Shown here in pieces: positions 52,417 to 61,402 of a stretch of DNA of 64,000 nucleotides (within the stretch, counting starts at the first letter, position 1; every line of letters begins with the position of its first letter). A program made the position numbers and the translations under genes. Source of the stretch: Costertonia aggregata (lineage in GTDB: Bacteria; Bacteroidota; Bacteroidia; Flavobacteriales; Flavobacteriaceae). Below the pieces are notes generated by a model. The model made no database searches. It was not told the origin of the DNA and saw nothing but the letters and a program-made list of their open reading frames with translations. The stretch is taken from the NCBI RefSeq assembly GCF_013402795.1, contig NZ_CP058595.1, forward strand, positions 469,501 to 533,500, in the 5' to 3' direction.

Positions 52417-52968
52417 TTATACTTTTTCTACTTGCATATAGCTCAGCTCCAATGGTGTTTTTCTACCAAAAATCTTTACCATAACCTCAAGCTTACGCTT
52501 TTCTTCATTGATTTTTTCGACTGTACCGTTGAAACCGTTAAAAGGACCATCAATAACTTTAACAGTCTCACCAAGAACGAAAGGAATTGCAACAGCATCG
52601 GTGTTTACCGCCAATTCATCAACCTTACCTAACATTCTGTTTACTTCTGATTTCCTAAGCGGAACAGGGTCTCCTCCTTTAGTTTCACCCAAAAAACCGA
52701 TAACATTAGTGATAGAACGGATTATATGTACCATTTCTCCTCCCAGATTGGCTTTTACCATGATATAACCGGGAAAATATGTACGCTCCTTGTTGATTTT
52801 TTTTCCATTTCTAATTTGAATGACTTTTTCGGTCGGAACCAAAACATCTTCCAAATAGTCCGAAAAACCGTGGCGCTCTACTTCACTTTCTATATAGCCT
52901 TTGATTTTATTTTCTTGACCACTTACAGCTCTTACCACATACCATTTCTTTTCCAATACTTCTGACAT
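52417..52968 (-). CDS. nusG: Transcription antitermination factor NusG
   Basis: This 183-residue factor has the NGN domain (KKWYVVRAVSGQENKIKGYI near the start, PGYIMVKANL) and a C-terminal KOW domain (GETVKVIDGPFNGFNGTVEKINEEKRKLEV). It links RNA polymerase to the ribosome or Rho. It follows secE by 10 bp. Confidence 0.95.
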   Translation of the reverse strand: MSEVLEKKWYVVRAVSGQENKIKGYIESEVERHGFSDYLEDVLVPTEKVIQIRNGKKINKERTYFPGYIMVKANLGGEMVHIIRSITNVIGFLGETKGGDPVPLRKSEVNRMLGKVDELAVNTDAVAIPFVLGETVKVIDGPFNGFNGTVEKINEEKRKLEVMVKIFGRKTPLELSYMQVEKV

Positions 52969-52978
52969 AGGGCTTGGC

Positions 52979-53167
52979 TTAATTTAAAACTTTATCAAAA
53001 TACAATTGTATCAACTTACTGAAAACACTATCTACGCCCCAAGTTGCCAATGCGAACAAAATTGAAAAAACGGCTACGATTACCATTAGATTAGAGGATT
53101 CCGACCTGGTTGGCAGCGTAACGTTATTCCTTAACTCATCAATAGATTCTTTAATGTATGTTATCAT
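52979..53167 (-). CDS. secE: Preprotein translocase subunit SecE
   Basis: This 62-residue single-helix membrane protein matches the short bacterial SecE form: an amphipathic N-part with ESIDELRNNVTLPTRSES, then one membrane helix (about residues 27-50) and a short tail. It stabilises SecY. It lies just downstream of tRNA-Trp and upstream of nusG, the standard order. Confidence 0.92.
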   Translation of the reverse strand: MITYIKESIDELRNNVTLPTRSESSNLMVIVAVFSILFALATWGVDSVFSKLIQLYFDKVLN

Positions 53168-53268
53168 TCTTCAACTTGTTTACTGTGTAGACGATTTATT
53201 TAAAATGTCAATTTCGAATTCTGTGCGTTTTAATGAAATACTGTTAACATTACTTTCCACAATTTCAG

Positions 53269-53341
53269 CACGGGAGGAGAGACTCGAACTCCCGACACCT
53301 GGTTTTGGAGACCAGTGCTCTACCAACTGAGCTACACCCGT
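53269..53341 (-). tRNA. trpT: tRNA-Trp (CCA anticodon)
   Basis: A 73-base cloverleaf with TAGCTC D-arm entry, anticodon loop centred on CCA, and TTCGAGT T-loop. The acceptor stem has one mismatch at pair 6. The 3' CCA is not encoded. It lies between tuf and secE. Confidence 0.93.
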
Positions 53342-53347
53342 TCGTAA

Positions 53348-53392
53348 TTACACCGAAAGGTATCCCGAAAACGGGACACCCTTTTGATGTAA
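53348..53392 (-). other. Long imperfect hairpin between tuf and tRNA-Trp
   Basis: The two arms (53348-53367 and 53372-53392) pair over about 19 positions with a four-base loop and a one-base bulge. No T-run follows on the minus strand, so it looks like a processing or stability element rather than a terminator. Confidence 0.55.
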
Positions 53393-53416
53393 CACTATTT
53401 TAATACCGTAAGATTA

Positions 53417-54604
53417 TTAATCTAAAATCTTGGTAACCTGACCTGCACCAACAGTTCTACCACCTTCACGGATAGCAAAACGCAAACCTACGCTCAATGC
53501 GATTGGCTGAATCAACTCTACGGTAATAGTCAAGTTATCACCAGGCATAACCATTTCAACTCCACTTGGAAGCGCTATGTTACCTGTAACATCAGTAGTT
53601 CTTACGTAGAACTGCGGACGGTAGTTATTATGGAAAGGTGTGTGACGACCACCTTCTTCTTTTTTAAGGATATATACCTCAGCTTCAAATTTGGCATGTG
53701 GTTTAACAGAACCTGGCTTACAGATTACCATTCCGCGGCTAATCTGTGATTTTTCAATACCTCTCAACAAGATACCAACGTTATCACCAGCTTCACCTCT
53801 ATCCAATATCTTGCGGAACATTTCAACACCAGTGATCGTAGATGCCAATTTTTCAGCACCCATACCAATGATATCAACAGCATCCCCAGTGTTGGCGATA
53901 CCTGTTTCTATCCTACCTGTTGCAACGGTACCACGACCAGTGATTGTAAATACATCTTCAACTGGCATTAAGAAATCCTTATCAACATCTCTCTTTGGAA
54001 GCTCGATCCACTCATCAACTGCAGTCATTAATTCCATTACCGTGTCGACCCATTTTTGCTCACCGTTCAAAGCTCCTAGCGCAGAACCAGATATAACAGG
54101 ACCATTATCACCATCATATTCGTAGAAAGAAAGCAATTCACGTACTTCCATTTCAACGAGTTCCAAAAGCTCTTCATCATCGACCATATCGACCTTGTTC
54201 AAGAAAACCACGATTCTTGGAATACCTACTTGACGTCCCAACAAGATGTGCTCACGCGTTTGAGGCATAGGACCATCTGTTGCGGCAACAACAAGAATAG
54301 CACCGTCCATTTGAGCTGCACCGGTTACCATGTTCTTTACATAATCCGCGTGACCAGGACAATCTACGTGTGCGTAGTGACGGTTGGCGGTTTGATATTC
54401 TACGTGTGACGTATTGATCGTAATACCTCTTTCTTTTTCCTCAGGAGCGTTGTCGATAGAATCGAAACTTCTCTTTTCTGAAAGCCCTGCGTTTGCCAAT
54501 ACTTCAGTAATTGCAGCAGTCAATGTAGTTTTACCGTGATCCACGTGTCCAATGGTACCTATATTTAAGTGCGGTTTGGAACGATCGAAAGTTTCCTTTG
54601 CCAT
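53417..54604 (-). CDS. tuf: Elongation factor Tu
   Basis: This 395-residue GTPase delivers aminoacyl-tRNA to the ribosome. It shows [14 protein letters not shown] (P-loop), [20 protein letters not shown] (G3), NKVDMVDD (G4), and the C-terminal barrel domains with [24 protein letters not shown]. No Shine-Dalgarno is present (AT-rich leader), as is usual here. It lies within the tRNA-rich operon. Confidence 0.97.
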   Translation of the reverse strand: MAKETFDRSKPHLNIGTIGHVDHGKTTLTAAITEVLANAGLSEKRSFDSIDNAPEEKERGITINTSHVEYQTANRHYAHVDCPGHADYVKNMVTGAAQMDGAILVVAATDGPMPQTREHILLGRQVGIPRIVVFLNKVDMVDDEELLELVEMEVRELLSFYEYDGDNGPVISGSALGALNGEQKWVDTVMELMTAVDEWIELPKRDVDKDFLMPVEDVFTITGRGTVATGRIETGIANTGDAVDIIGMGAEKLASTITGVEMFRKILDRGEAGDNVGILLRGIEKSQISRGMVICKPGSVKPHAKFEAEVYILKKEEGGRHTPFHNNYRPQFYVRTTDVTGNIALPSGVEMVMPGDNLTITVELIQPIALSVGLRFAIREGGRTVGAGQVTKILD

Positions 54605-54657
54605 TTTAAAAAATTTTAATCTTAGTTTATATTAGTGTACAAATTATATTTTCTATG

Positions 54658-54729
54658 AGCCAATGACGAGATTTGAACTCGTGACCTCTTCCTTACCAAG
54701 GAAACGCTCTACCCCTGAGCTACACCGGC
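54658..54729 (-). tRNA. thrT: tRNA-Thr (GGT anticodon)
   Basis: A 72-base cloverleaf with all arms paired; the anticodon loop reads TTGGTAA, giving GGT. It lies just upstream of tuf. Confidence 0.94.
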
Positions 54730-54774
54730 GTAAAGTGTTGAACCTACCCTTCGGCAAACTTATTACCGAAAGAG

Positions 54775-54794
54775 ATTCCTGTCTTTGCAGGAAT
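54775..54794. repeat. Short palindromic element between tRNA genes
   Basis: A perfect 7-bp inverted repeat (ATTCCTG / CAGGAAT, six-base loop) within a GAGATTCCTG...CAGGAATGAGA context resembles dispersed palindromic elements found in many bacterial genomes. Only one copy was noticed in the window. It lies in a 240-bp gap between tRNA-Gly and tRNA-Thr that has no gene. Confidence 0.4.
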
Positions 54795-54969
54795 GAGATA
54801 TCGCCAACATAAATTGGAATAAACGCAACGGACTCATACCAATTTGTTTTGAGTGGGAACCCTATTTACCTCATGCTTCAATCAGAACAAGTCCCTCACC
54901 CCAACATTTCCAAAACCCAATAGGTGTGTCTTAAAAAACACGCACTTCGATTTTGACGAATGCTCTTAG

Positions 54970-55042
54970 AGCGGGAGACCGGGTTCGAACCGGCGACATT
55001 CAGCTTGGAAGGCTGACGCTCTACCAACTGAGCTACTCCCGC
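54970..55042 (-). tRNA. glyT: tRNA-Gly (TCC anticodon)
   Basis: A 73-base cloverleaf; acceptor GCGGGAG / CTCCCGC is fully paired and the anticodon loop CTTCCAA gives TCC. Confidence 0.94.
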
Positions 55043-55102
55043 AATTTTATTTCAATTTTTCATGGTGCATATAAAAACACCATTAAAATGAACATTTTTT
55101 TG

Positions 55103-55184
<82 letters not shown>

Positions 55185-55252
55185 ATACCATTGATTTAAA
55201 GAACTTTTAATTTAATCGTAGTTGAGAAAACCTAATATTTTCAGAACTTACG

Positions 55253-55326
55253 AGCCGATGGAGGGACTCGAACCCACGACCTGCTGATTACAAATCAGCT
55301 GCTCTAGCCAGCTGAGCTACATCGGC
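55253..55326 (-). tRNA. thrU: tRNA-Thr (TGT anticodon)
   Basis: A 74-base cloverleaf; acceptor GCCGATG / CATCGGC is fully paired and the anticodon loop TTTGTAA gives TGT. It is the first gene of the tRNA-tuf operon. Confidence 0.94.
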
Positions 55327-55352
55327 TTTTTGATGTTTTTTTTGCATAAAAA

Positions 55353-55374
55353 AGCCCGCTATTTCTAACGGACT
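55353..55374 (-). terminator. Terminator after hpf
   Basis: On the minus strand an 8-bp stem with G-U pairs (AGTCCGTT / AGCGGGCT, six-base loop) is followed by a T-run. Its first arm overlaps the predicted start point of the tRNA-operon promoter. Confidence 0.65.
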
Positions 55375-55375
55375 G

Positions 55376-55406
55376 CAAATGTATATATATTTTTATTTAA
55401 TCAAAA
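55376..55406 (-). promoter_or_regulatory. Promoter of the tRNA-tuf-rpo operon
   Basis: On the minus strand there is TTTTG (55402-55406), an 18-base AT spacer, and TACATTTG (55376-55383), an excellent match to the Bacteroidota -33/-7 pair. It is about 50 bases upstream of tRNA-Thr(TGT). Confidence 0.78.
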
Positions 55407-55426
55407 CATTTTTCGAAAAATTTTGA

Positions 55427-55729
55427 TCAGGTATGCAACCTTAATTTTTCTTTCCTTTTTACCAACCTTCTTTCTAATGAACTACATGCAGAATCAATGG
55501 CTTCTTCAAAAGATTTACATTGTTTTTTTACGATGAATTTATTTTTGGGCACGTGCACTTTGACCTCTACTATTTTATTTTCCTTGGAACTTGTATTTTC
55601 CACCTTCATATATACATCGGAACTTATTACCTTATCGTAGTACAATTCCAATTTATCCATCCTGCTTTGTACAAAACCGATTAATTCTGGATCGGCATTA
55701 AAATTTACAGATTGTGCATTTACTTTCAT
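55427..55729 (-). CDS. hpf: Ribosome hibernation-promoting factor, short form
   Basis: This 100-residue protein has the RaiA/HPF beta-alpha fold (start MKVNAQSVNFNADPEL, DKLELYYDKVISSDVYM, and EEAIDSACSSLERRLVKRKEKL). It binds idle ribosomes in stationary phase. It is the short form without the long HPF C-terminal dimerisation domain. It follows xerC and rpsU, and precedes the tRNA-tuf operon. Confidence 0.93.
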   Translation of the reverse strand: MKVNAQSVNFNADPELIGFVQSRMDKLELYYDKVISSDVYMKVENTSSKENKIVEVKVHVPKNKFIVKKQCKSFEEAIDSACSSLERRLVKRKEKLRLHT

Positions 55730-55855
55730 CTGTGTTGTTTTTATAGTTAATAATTAGGTGAGTTACGAGTTGAAAATATCCTAGGTATTGAATCAAGGTT
55801 TTACCATAGCTTGTTTTTACAATTTAGAAGTATACATTTATTACAAATACATTCA

Positions 55856-56746
55856 CTATTGTTTGCTCCTGGGATGAGCTGATGAGTGTATTTTTTTAAG
55901 CTCAGCTATACTATTATGCGTATATACCTGTGTCGAGGCCAAACTAGAATGCCCCAAAAGTTCTTTGACAGAGTTTAAATCCGCACCTTTGTTCAGTAGG
56001 TGCGTGGCAAACGTATGCCTTAGTATATGAGGACTTTGCTTAACCTTGGTTGATACCAAACTAAAATACTTATTTATTATTCTATATACAAGTGTTTCAT
56101 ATATTTTATTGCCGGACTTTGACAAAAAAACAAAAGCAGCATCTTCAATAAAATCAAGTGTGCTCCTTTTTTTAAAATACGACAAAAAAAGTTTTCGGGT
56201 AGATGGCAAGATGGGTATGATACGTTCTTTATTTCGCTTGCCCAGAACCTTTAGGCTACCTTTGGACAAATCAACATTGTTCATACCAAGTGCAATTAAC
56301 TCGGCCCTTCGCATTCCCGTAGTGTACATAAGCTCAATAATCAATTTGTCCCGCATTCCTTCAAAATCATCTTCAAAAGGAATCTTGAGCAACACCTCTT
56401 CCATTTCTTTTTCCGAAAAAGGAACCTCGATTTTTCGTGATGTTTTCAAAGCTTTGTGCTTGGCCAAGGGGTTTACGGTTACAGCACCTACCCGCAAGAG
56501 AAACTTGTAATACGCCTTTAAGGAAGCTATTTTTCGATTTATAGAACGATTGGCTACCCCCTTTTCAACCAACGATACCACCCAACCCCTTATAAAGGTA
56601 TAGGCAATAGCTTCTATGTCGTTTATTTGATGCTCGTCGCGACAATATCTGGAAAACGCTTCAATATCTTTCCTGTAAGCCTTTACCGTATGTGGCGAGT
56701 AGTTTTTTTCAAGCGAAAGGTATGATATGAAAGCTTTTAAAGACAT
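55856..56746 (-). CDS. xerC: Tyrosine recombinase XerC
   Basis: This 296-residue recombinase resolves chromosome dimers together with XerD. The N-terminal SAM-like core-binding domain is residues 1-90. Catalytic residues are visible: R147 (GMRRAEL), K170, H240 and R243 (HILRHTFATHLL), H266, and nucleophile Y275 (QVYTHNS). No transposon end or attachment site is nearby and it lies between conserved translation genes, so this is the housekeeping Xer rather than a mobile integrase. Confidence 0.93.
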   Translation of the reverse strand: MSLKAFISYLSLEKNYSPHTVKAYRKDIEAFSRYCRDEHQINDIEAIAYTFIRGWVVSLVEKGVANRSINRKIASLKAYYKFLLRVGAVTVNPLAKHKALKTSRKIEVPFSEKEMEEVLLKIPFEDDFEGMRDKLIIELMYTTGMRRAELIALGMNNVDLSKGSLKVLGKRNKERIIPILPSTRKLFLSYFKKRSTLDFIEDAAFVFLSKSGNKIYETLVYRIINKYFSLVSTKVKQSPHILRHTFATHLLNKGADLNSVKELLGHSSLASTQVYTHNSIAELKKIHSSAHPRSKQ

Positions 56747-56792
56747 ATGACAAAGTTACTAAAGTTTAGGGTGCAGTTCATAAATAACAAAA

Positions 56793-56824
56793 AATCCCGT
56801 TTCGATACATATCGAAACGGGATT
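56793..56824 (-). terminator. Terminator between rpsU and xerC
   Basis: A perfect 14-bp stem (AATCCCGTTTCGAT / ATCGAAACGGGATT, four-base loop) lies 23 bases after the rpsU stop; on the minus strand a T-run follows. Some read-through to xerC is possible. Confidence 0.85.
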
Positions 56825-56847
56825 GGTATATTTTCAATATCAAAAAA

Positions 56848-57042
56848 CTATATCTCTTCTTGGTCTCTTAAGCCTTGAATATATTGTGCTTTTTGAATTT
56901 GGGCTCTACGTTCTACTGAAGGTTTTGTGAACTGTTGCCTTTTACGCAACTGTCGCATTGTACCTGTCCTATCAAACTTACGTTTGAAGCGCTTTAAAGC
57001 TCTATCGATATTTTCTCCTTCTTTTACTGGTATTATTAACAT
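56848..57042 (-). CDS. rpsU: Ribosomal protein bS21
   Basis: This 64-residue basic protein belongs to the small subunit. It shows MLIIPVKEGENIDRALKRFKRKF and FTKPSVERRAQIQKAQY. In Bacteroidota, bS21 with bS18 and bS6 holds the 3' end of 16S rRNA and hides the anti-Shine-Dalgarno. This gene is the exception in the window in having a strong Shine-Dalgarno, suggesting self-control by bS21. Confidence 0.95.
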   Translation of the reverse strand: MLIIPVKEGENIDRALKRFKRKFDRTGTMRQLRKRQQFTKPSVERRAQIQKAQYIQGLRDQEEI

Positions 57043-57050
57043 TGGCTACA

Positions 57051-57059
57051 ACCTCCTTT
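57051..57059 (-). promoter_or_regulatory. Strong Shine-Dalgarno of rpsU
   Basis: On the minus strand AAAGGAGGT lies eight bases before the rpsU ATG, complementary to the 16S 3' end. No other start checked in the window has such a sequence. Confidence 0.85.
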
Positions 57060-57077
57060 CTTTAATGATTAAGGCTG

Positions 57078-57106
57078 CAAATATAAAAACTAATTTATAA
57101 CTACAA
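57078..57106 (-). promoter_or_regulatory. Promoter of rpsU
   Basis: On the minus strand TTG (57104-57106), an 18-base spacer and TATATTTG (57078-57085) match the Bacteroidota -33/-7 pair; the leader is about 30 bases. Confidence 0.75.
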
Positions 57107-57159
57107 CCTATTATGTCAAAATTAATTTGTTCTGAACCTAACCGGGCGAAGATGCCCTT

Positions 57160-58329
57160 TTACTCTTTGGGCGCTTTATATTCTTTTTTATCTATAACGA
57201 TTTTGGCTATAATCTCTCTTAAAATTTCTGACGTACCACCGCCAATGGGGCCCAATCTACTATCGCGCAATAATCTCGCCATGGGATAATCTTCAATATA
57301 GCCATAGCCGCCTAAAAATTGAAGACAATCGTACGCTACTTCATCAGCCATTTTTGTAGACTTTAGCTTAGAAATAGTGGCCTCTTTTACCACATATTCC
57401 CCTTTGTCCATTTTGTAGACCACGGAATAATTGTACTGTCTACACATATCCATATCGGCATATAAATCTACCAACCTGTGACGCAGAGCTTGATATTGAT
57501 TTATGGTTTTTCCAAATGTCTCCCTCTCGGACATATACTGCAAGGCATAATCCAAAGCATATTCAGCTCTCGCATGAGCATTGACGCCCATTATCAAACG
57601 TTCAAGGGCAAAAGCTTCCATGATAAAGGTAAATCCTTTACCCTCTTCGCCCATCAAGTTTGAAGCCGGTACTTTTACATTGTCAAATGCAAGTTCAGCA
57701 GTATCCGATGCTCGCCAACCCAACTTGTTCAATTTGTTGGCGGTAACCCCCTCACTTTTTAAATCAACGATAAAAATACTTATACCTTTATTACCCTTGG
57801 AAGCATCGGTCTTGGCTGCCAAGATGATGTAGTCTGCGTAAACACCATTCGTTATAAACGTTTTGGACCCGTTAATGATGTAGGAATCGCCCTGCTTTGT
57901 AGCGGTAGTTCTCATTCCGGCAACATCACTACCTCCAAATGGCTCGGTCACGCCCAAGCAGCCTATTTTTTCACCATTAATACTGGGAGAAAGATATTTC
58001 TCTTTTTGGCCATCGTTACCATTTTTGTTCAAATGGGTCATGGCTAGGTACACATGTGCCCAAATAGCGGCCGCAAAGCCCCCCGAATTGATTTTTTGAA
58101 GCTCTTCCAAAAGGATGACCGTGTAGAACAAGTCTAGCCCAAGCCCCCCATTTTCCTCAGGGGTAGCCAGACCAAAGTACCCCATCTCACCAAATTTTTC
58201 CCAGATAAACTTATCTATGGTTCCGGTCGCTTCCCATTTTTCAATATGGGGAACTACTTCCTTATGTAAAAAGTCTTTTAAGCTTTGTCTGAAGAGTTGA
58301 TGTTCTTCGGTGAAGTACATGCTTTGCAT
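57160..58329 (-). CDS. Acyl-CoA dehydrogenase with LCAD-type active site
   Basis: This 389-residue FAD enzyme oxidises acyl-CoA to trans-2-enoyl-CoA. FAD-binding stretches CLGVTEPFGGSDVAGMRTTA and the C-terminal helix bundle are present. The usual C-terminal catalytic Glu (as in EGTSE of MCAD) is replaced by Gly (GGGTSEILRE), and E243 is in ALERLIMG, the position used by LCAD and isovaleryl-CoA dehydrogenase. So it is intact but uses the LCAD-type base. It lies in the same-strand run with the HhH gene, four bases apart. ATG at 58329 or at the fourth codon are both possible. Confidence 0.93.
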   Translation of the reverse strand: MQSMYFTEEHQLFRQSLKDFLHKEVVPHIEKWEATGTIDKFIWEKFGEMGYFGLATPEENGGLGLDLFYTVILLEELQKINSGGFAAAIWAHVYLAMTHLNKNGNDGQKEKYLSPSINGEKIGCLGVTEPFGGSDVAGMRTTATKQGDSYIINGSKTFITNGVYADYIILAAKTDASKGNKGISIFIVDLKSEGVTANKLNKLGWRASDTAELAFDNVKVPASNLMGEEGKGFTFIMEAFALERLIMGVNAHARAEYALDYALQYMSERETFGKTINQYQALRHRLVDLYADMDMCRQYNYSVVYKMDKGEYVVKEATISKLKSTKMADEVAYDCLQFLGGYGYIEDYPMARLLRDSRLGPIGGGTSEILREIIAKIVIDKKEYKAPKE

Positions 58330-58333
58330 AGCG

Positions 58334-59227
58334 TTATTTTTTTAACGACAAATATAATGCAATTCTATCAATTCGCTCCGAAGGAAATCCTTCAATTTTT
58401 GATAATTCGTCAAAGGATGTTATACTTCCGTTGAGATTCCTGTAATTTACTATGCTCTCAGCCACCCATTTTTGAAGATATACTAATTTTGAGAGTTCCT
58501 CGACCGTTGCTGTATCAATATATATTTTTTCTATTTCCGGTGCGTTCAACACCTTAAAGTATTTTAATGTCCCTTCGACTACCTCCGGCTCTAGCCCATA
58601 AACATCGTACAATTGTTCATCAATCAAAAAACCGCCCAACCTATCCCTAAATTTGATGATTCTCGCCGATAGCTTCTCCCCTATACCATTGACAAGCTTT
58701 AATTCTTCGGCAGTAACCGAATTCAAATCTTTAATTTTGATATTAGAGTTTTCCTTTTTATCGAGTTTGGTTTCAACATTACTATTTTCATATGCGGTCT
58801 TTCTGTTGTTTTGCGTCCACTCCGGAAATTTAAAATATGGGGAAATAATGGCCAATAGCGAATCGGACACTAAAGTGATATCTTGAAATTCTTTTGGAGA
58901 GTTCACATATTTGCCCTGCTCTCTATAGCTATGCAATCTGTCTATTTCCTTTGGCGACAAACCCATGGTGTATCCCTTATAATCAGAAATAAAATTTGGA
59001 TTAAATGGGTATATCCTAACCGAATCCTCTTCCAAGGCGATTTGTTTTAAGGCATCGATCGTAGTTTGTGTCTCTTTATCCAACGAAAAAGAAGGTGCAG
59101 ATAATTTGGGGGAAAGGGAATTATAAAGAAAGTAGCACGTTTGAAGAAATACGATAATCAGCAACAAAAAGAAAATCCCACTTCGTTCCTGTGTATTGAA
59201 CTTAAAGTGGGATTTAAAATTTTTCAT
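58334..59227 (-). CDS. Helix-hairpin-helix (ComEA-like) membrane-anchored protein
   Basis: This 297-residue protein has one N-terminal membrane helix (about residues 17-37), then about three HhH segments: one with FNPNFISDYKGYTMGLSPKEIDRLHSYREQGKYVNS, one with DLNSVTAEELKLVNGIGEKLSARIIKFRDRLGG (a classic DNA-binding HhH), and a C-terminal one with TVEELSKLVYLQKWVAESIVNYRNLNG. It resembles ComEA-type DNA-binding proteins that catch DNA outside the inner membrane, but no other com genes are in view. Role in DNA uptake or repair is inferred. Confidence 0.85.
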   Translation of the reverse strand: MKNFKSHFKFNTQERSGIFFLLLIIVFLQTCYFLYNSLSPKLSAPSFSLDKETQTTIDALKQIALEEDSVRIYPFNPNFISDYKGYTMGLSPKEIDRLHSYREQGKYVNSPKEFQDITLVSDSLLAIISPYFKFPEWTQNNRKTAYENSNVETKLDKKENSNIKIKDLNSVTAEELKLVNGIGEKLSARIIKFRDRLGGFLIDEQLYDVYGLEPEVVEGTLKYFKVLNAPEIEKIYIDTATVEELSKLVYLQKWVAESIVNYRNLNGSITSFDELSKIEGFPSERIDRIALYLSLKK

Positions 59228-59240
59228 ATTACTTTAATGA

Positions 59241-61310
59241 CTATTCCACGACCTTTTGCTTTTTGAATAGCTGATTGGCCTTTAGTTTTCGTAAATATTC
59301 GCCAAGGTCTTTTTTGACTTCGCCAGACATGATGTAAAGCCCTATAATATTGGGAAAAGACATCGCCAAAATCATCATATCGGAAAAGTCGAGTACGGCA
59401 CCCAAACTCACTGATGCTCCAACCACTACGAAAACCAAAAAGAACATTTTATATACAAATTCGGTTTTTTTGCTTTTTCCGAATAAATAGGTCCAAGCCC
59501 TCATACCGTAGTAAGACCAGGATATCATGGTAGAGAAAGCAAAAAGGAAAACCGCCAAAGCCAAAACATAAGGAAACCAGGAAATTTGGCTGCCAAATGC
59601 ATCAGAAGTCAATTGTGCTCCGGCCATACCTTCTACTTCGTGCATTCCTGTAAATATCAATACCAATGCCGTGAGCGTACATACCACGACCGTGTCAATA
59701 AAAGGCTCCAAAAGTGCCACAAAACCTTCGGAAGGCGGATGGTTAGTCTTTGCCGTACTATGGGCTATGGCCGCAGAACCCACACCAGCTTCATTGGAAA
59801 AGGCTGCCCGTTGAAAACCGACCACCAAAACACCGATAATACCGCCTTTCAAAGCAGATGGACTAAATGCCCCATCAATAATAGCTGAAAAAGCAGGACC
59901 AATATTTTGTATGTTCATTATGATTACCGCTAAAGCGGCAATGATATAAATAGATGCCATTACAGGTACTATACGTCCCGTAACATTTGCAATACTGTTG
60001 ATACCGCCAATGATTACGACACCTACCAAAATGGCCGTTACAATACCGAACCAAAAACCGTTGCCAGCCAAGACCGGAAACTGACCCGCCAGTTGTTCAA
60101 AGGATTGGTTGGCCTGAAACATATTGCCCCCACCAAATGAAGCCCCGACCGCCAATACCGCGAACAAGCCGGCAAGAACTTTACCAATACCTTTCATATT
60201 TCTCTTCTCAAGACCGTATCGCAGGTAATTCATGGGGCCACCAAAAACCCTACCATCTGGTAGGATATCCCTGTATTTGACCCCAAGTGTACATTCCACA
60301 AATTTTGAGGACATACCCAGCAATCCGCAGACTATCATCCAAAAAGTCGCACCTGCACCACCTAGAGATACTGCTACCGCCACCCCTGCTATATTGCCGA
60401 GACCTACCGTACCCGATACAGCCGTAGCCAATGCCTGAAAGTGGGTTACTTGCCCCGGTGCATCAGGATCATCATACTTTCCTTTGGCCAAATCCAAAGA
60501 GTGTCTAAATCCACGGATATTTATAAAGCCCATCCTTATCGTAAAAAACGTTGCCCCCAATACCAACCAAATGACTATGAACGGGATACCCTTTGTAACC
60601 GGATCACCGTTTGGATGGGTGATGACCAATGGCTCGTCATAACGTACCTCAGCAAAAAAATGTGCACCTTGTTCTATTATATGTTCTTGATTATCGGAAT
60701 TATATATAACCTTCCCTTCCGCAGTCAGGTGCTTTAATGCGCCCGTAGCGTTAGACATTATGGTTTGGTCCGCACCATTATCTTTTGAAATAATGGCAAC
60801 GGCCTCACCTTTTTTAACTTTTGCTCCTTCGGGCTTCAACCATTTTTTCAATACATACTTATTATCCACATCTGGAGACCAGTTGGGAATGGGGATGCGC
60901 TTCAAATCGGCGTAGGCAACCGGGTCATATATACCCAAAGCCGCAAAAGGGTCCCAAAAGAGTACTGAACCCAGAGCACTTACCGCAGGTGTCATGGCAC
61001 CGTTGAAAACTTCGGTTATTGCTTCTGTCTCAACCGTAAAAACCTTAGTGACCGTTTCGCCATTGGCATCGGTCACCACTACATTGTAAGAAACCCCCTC
61101 GACAAGACCTGATGACCTTTTTGATGTAAGCGGCGTATTTTGATTGCTCCATTTATAGGAATATGGAGGTGTTCCCCCGTTTACTTCCAACTCGATGACC
61201 CCATCATTTATGGTTGAGGAGGGATTATATGTTTTTCCTTTGACCTCAAGCTCTTGGGAAGTAGCTGTAAAACAAATAAGGAGTGAAAAAAAATAAAGTA
61301 ATTTTTTCAT
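59241..61310 (-). CDS. AGCS (Na+/alanine) symporter fused to SprB-like and biotinyl/lipoyl-like domains
   Basis: This 689-residue protein is much longer than usual AGCS symporters (about 450-540). It has a signal peptide (ending TATSQ), then a SprB-repeat-like domain (about residues 22-97; [14 protein letters not shown] and VVVTDANG), then a biotinyl/lipoyl-like domain (about 145-215; [21 protein letters not shown]) without a clear modifiable-lysine motif, then the AGCS transporter from about residue 240, with the family signature [19 protein letters not shown]. The transporter helices and the [19 protein letters not shown] segment are complete. The N-terminal domains should be periplasmic. 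The substrate is likely a small neutral amino acid with Na+ (by family). Confidence 0.88.
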   Translation of the reverse strand: MKKLLYFFSLLICFTATSQELEVKGKTYNPSSTINDGVIELEVNGGTPPYSYKWSNQNTPLTSKRSSGLVEGVSYNVVVTDANGETVTKVFTVETEAITEVFNGAMTPAVSALGSVLFWDPFAALGIYDPVAYADLKRIPIPNWSPDVDNKYVLKKWLKPEGAKVKKGEAVAIISKDNGADQTIMSNATGALKHLTAEGKVIYNSDNQEHIIEQGAHFFAEVRYDEPLVITHPNGDPVTKGIPFIVIWLVLGATFFTIRMGFINIRGFRHSLDLAKGKYDDPDAPGQVTHFQALATAVSGTVGLGNIAGVAVAVSLGGAGATFWMIVCGLLGMSSKFVECTLGVKYRDILPDGRVFGGPMNYLRYGLEKRNMKGIGKVLAGLFAVLAVGASFGGGNMFQANQSFEQLAGQFPVLAGNGFWFGIVTAILVGVVIIGGINSIANVTGRIVPVMASIYIIAALAVIIMNIQNIGPAFSAIIDGAFSPSALKGGIIGVLVVGFQRAAFSNEAGVGSAAIAHSTAKTNHPPSEGFVALLEPFIDTVVVCTLTALVLIFTGMHEVEGMAGAQLTSDAFGSQISWFPYVLALAVFLFAFSTMISWSYYGMRAWTYLFGKSKKTEFVYKMFFLVFVVVGASVSLGAVLDFSDMMILAMSFPNIIGLYIMSGEVKKDLGEYLRKLKANQLFKKQKVVE

Positions 61311-61402
61311 GTGTAGTTATTATGGAGTTAGTTGGTTAACAATTGATGTCGGCAATATCATAAAAAATATGAACCCAATCAAATAATACCGTTGAATTAA
61401 CT

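Noticed and set aside
55856-56746. Mobile-element integrase
   Set aside because: The recombinase lies between rpsU and hpf and has the compact XerC layout; there are no attachment-site repeats at the neighbouring tRNA genes.
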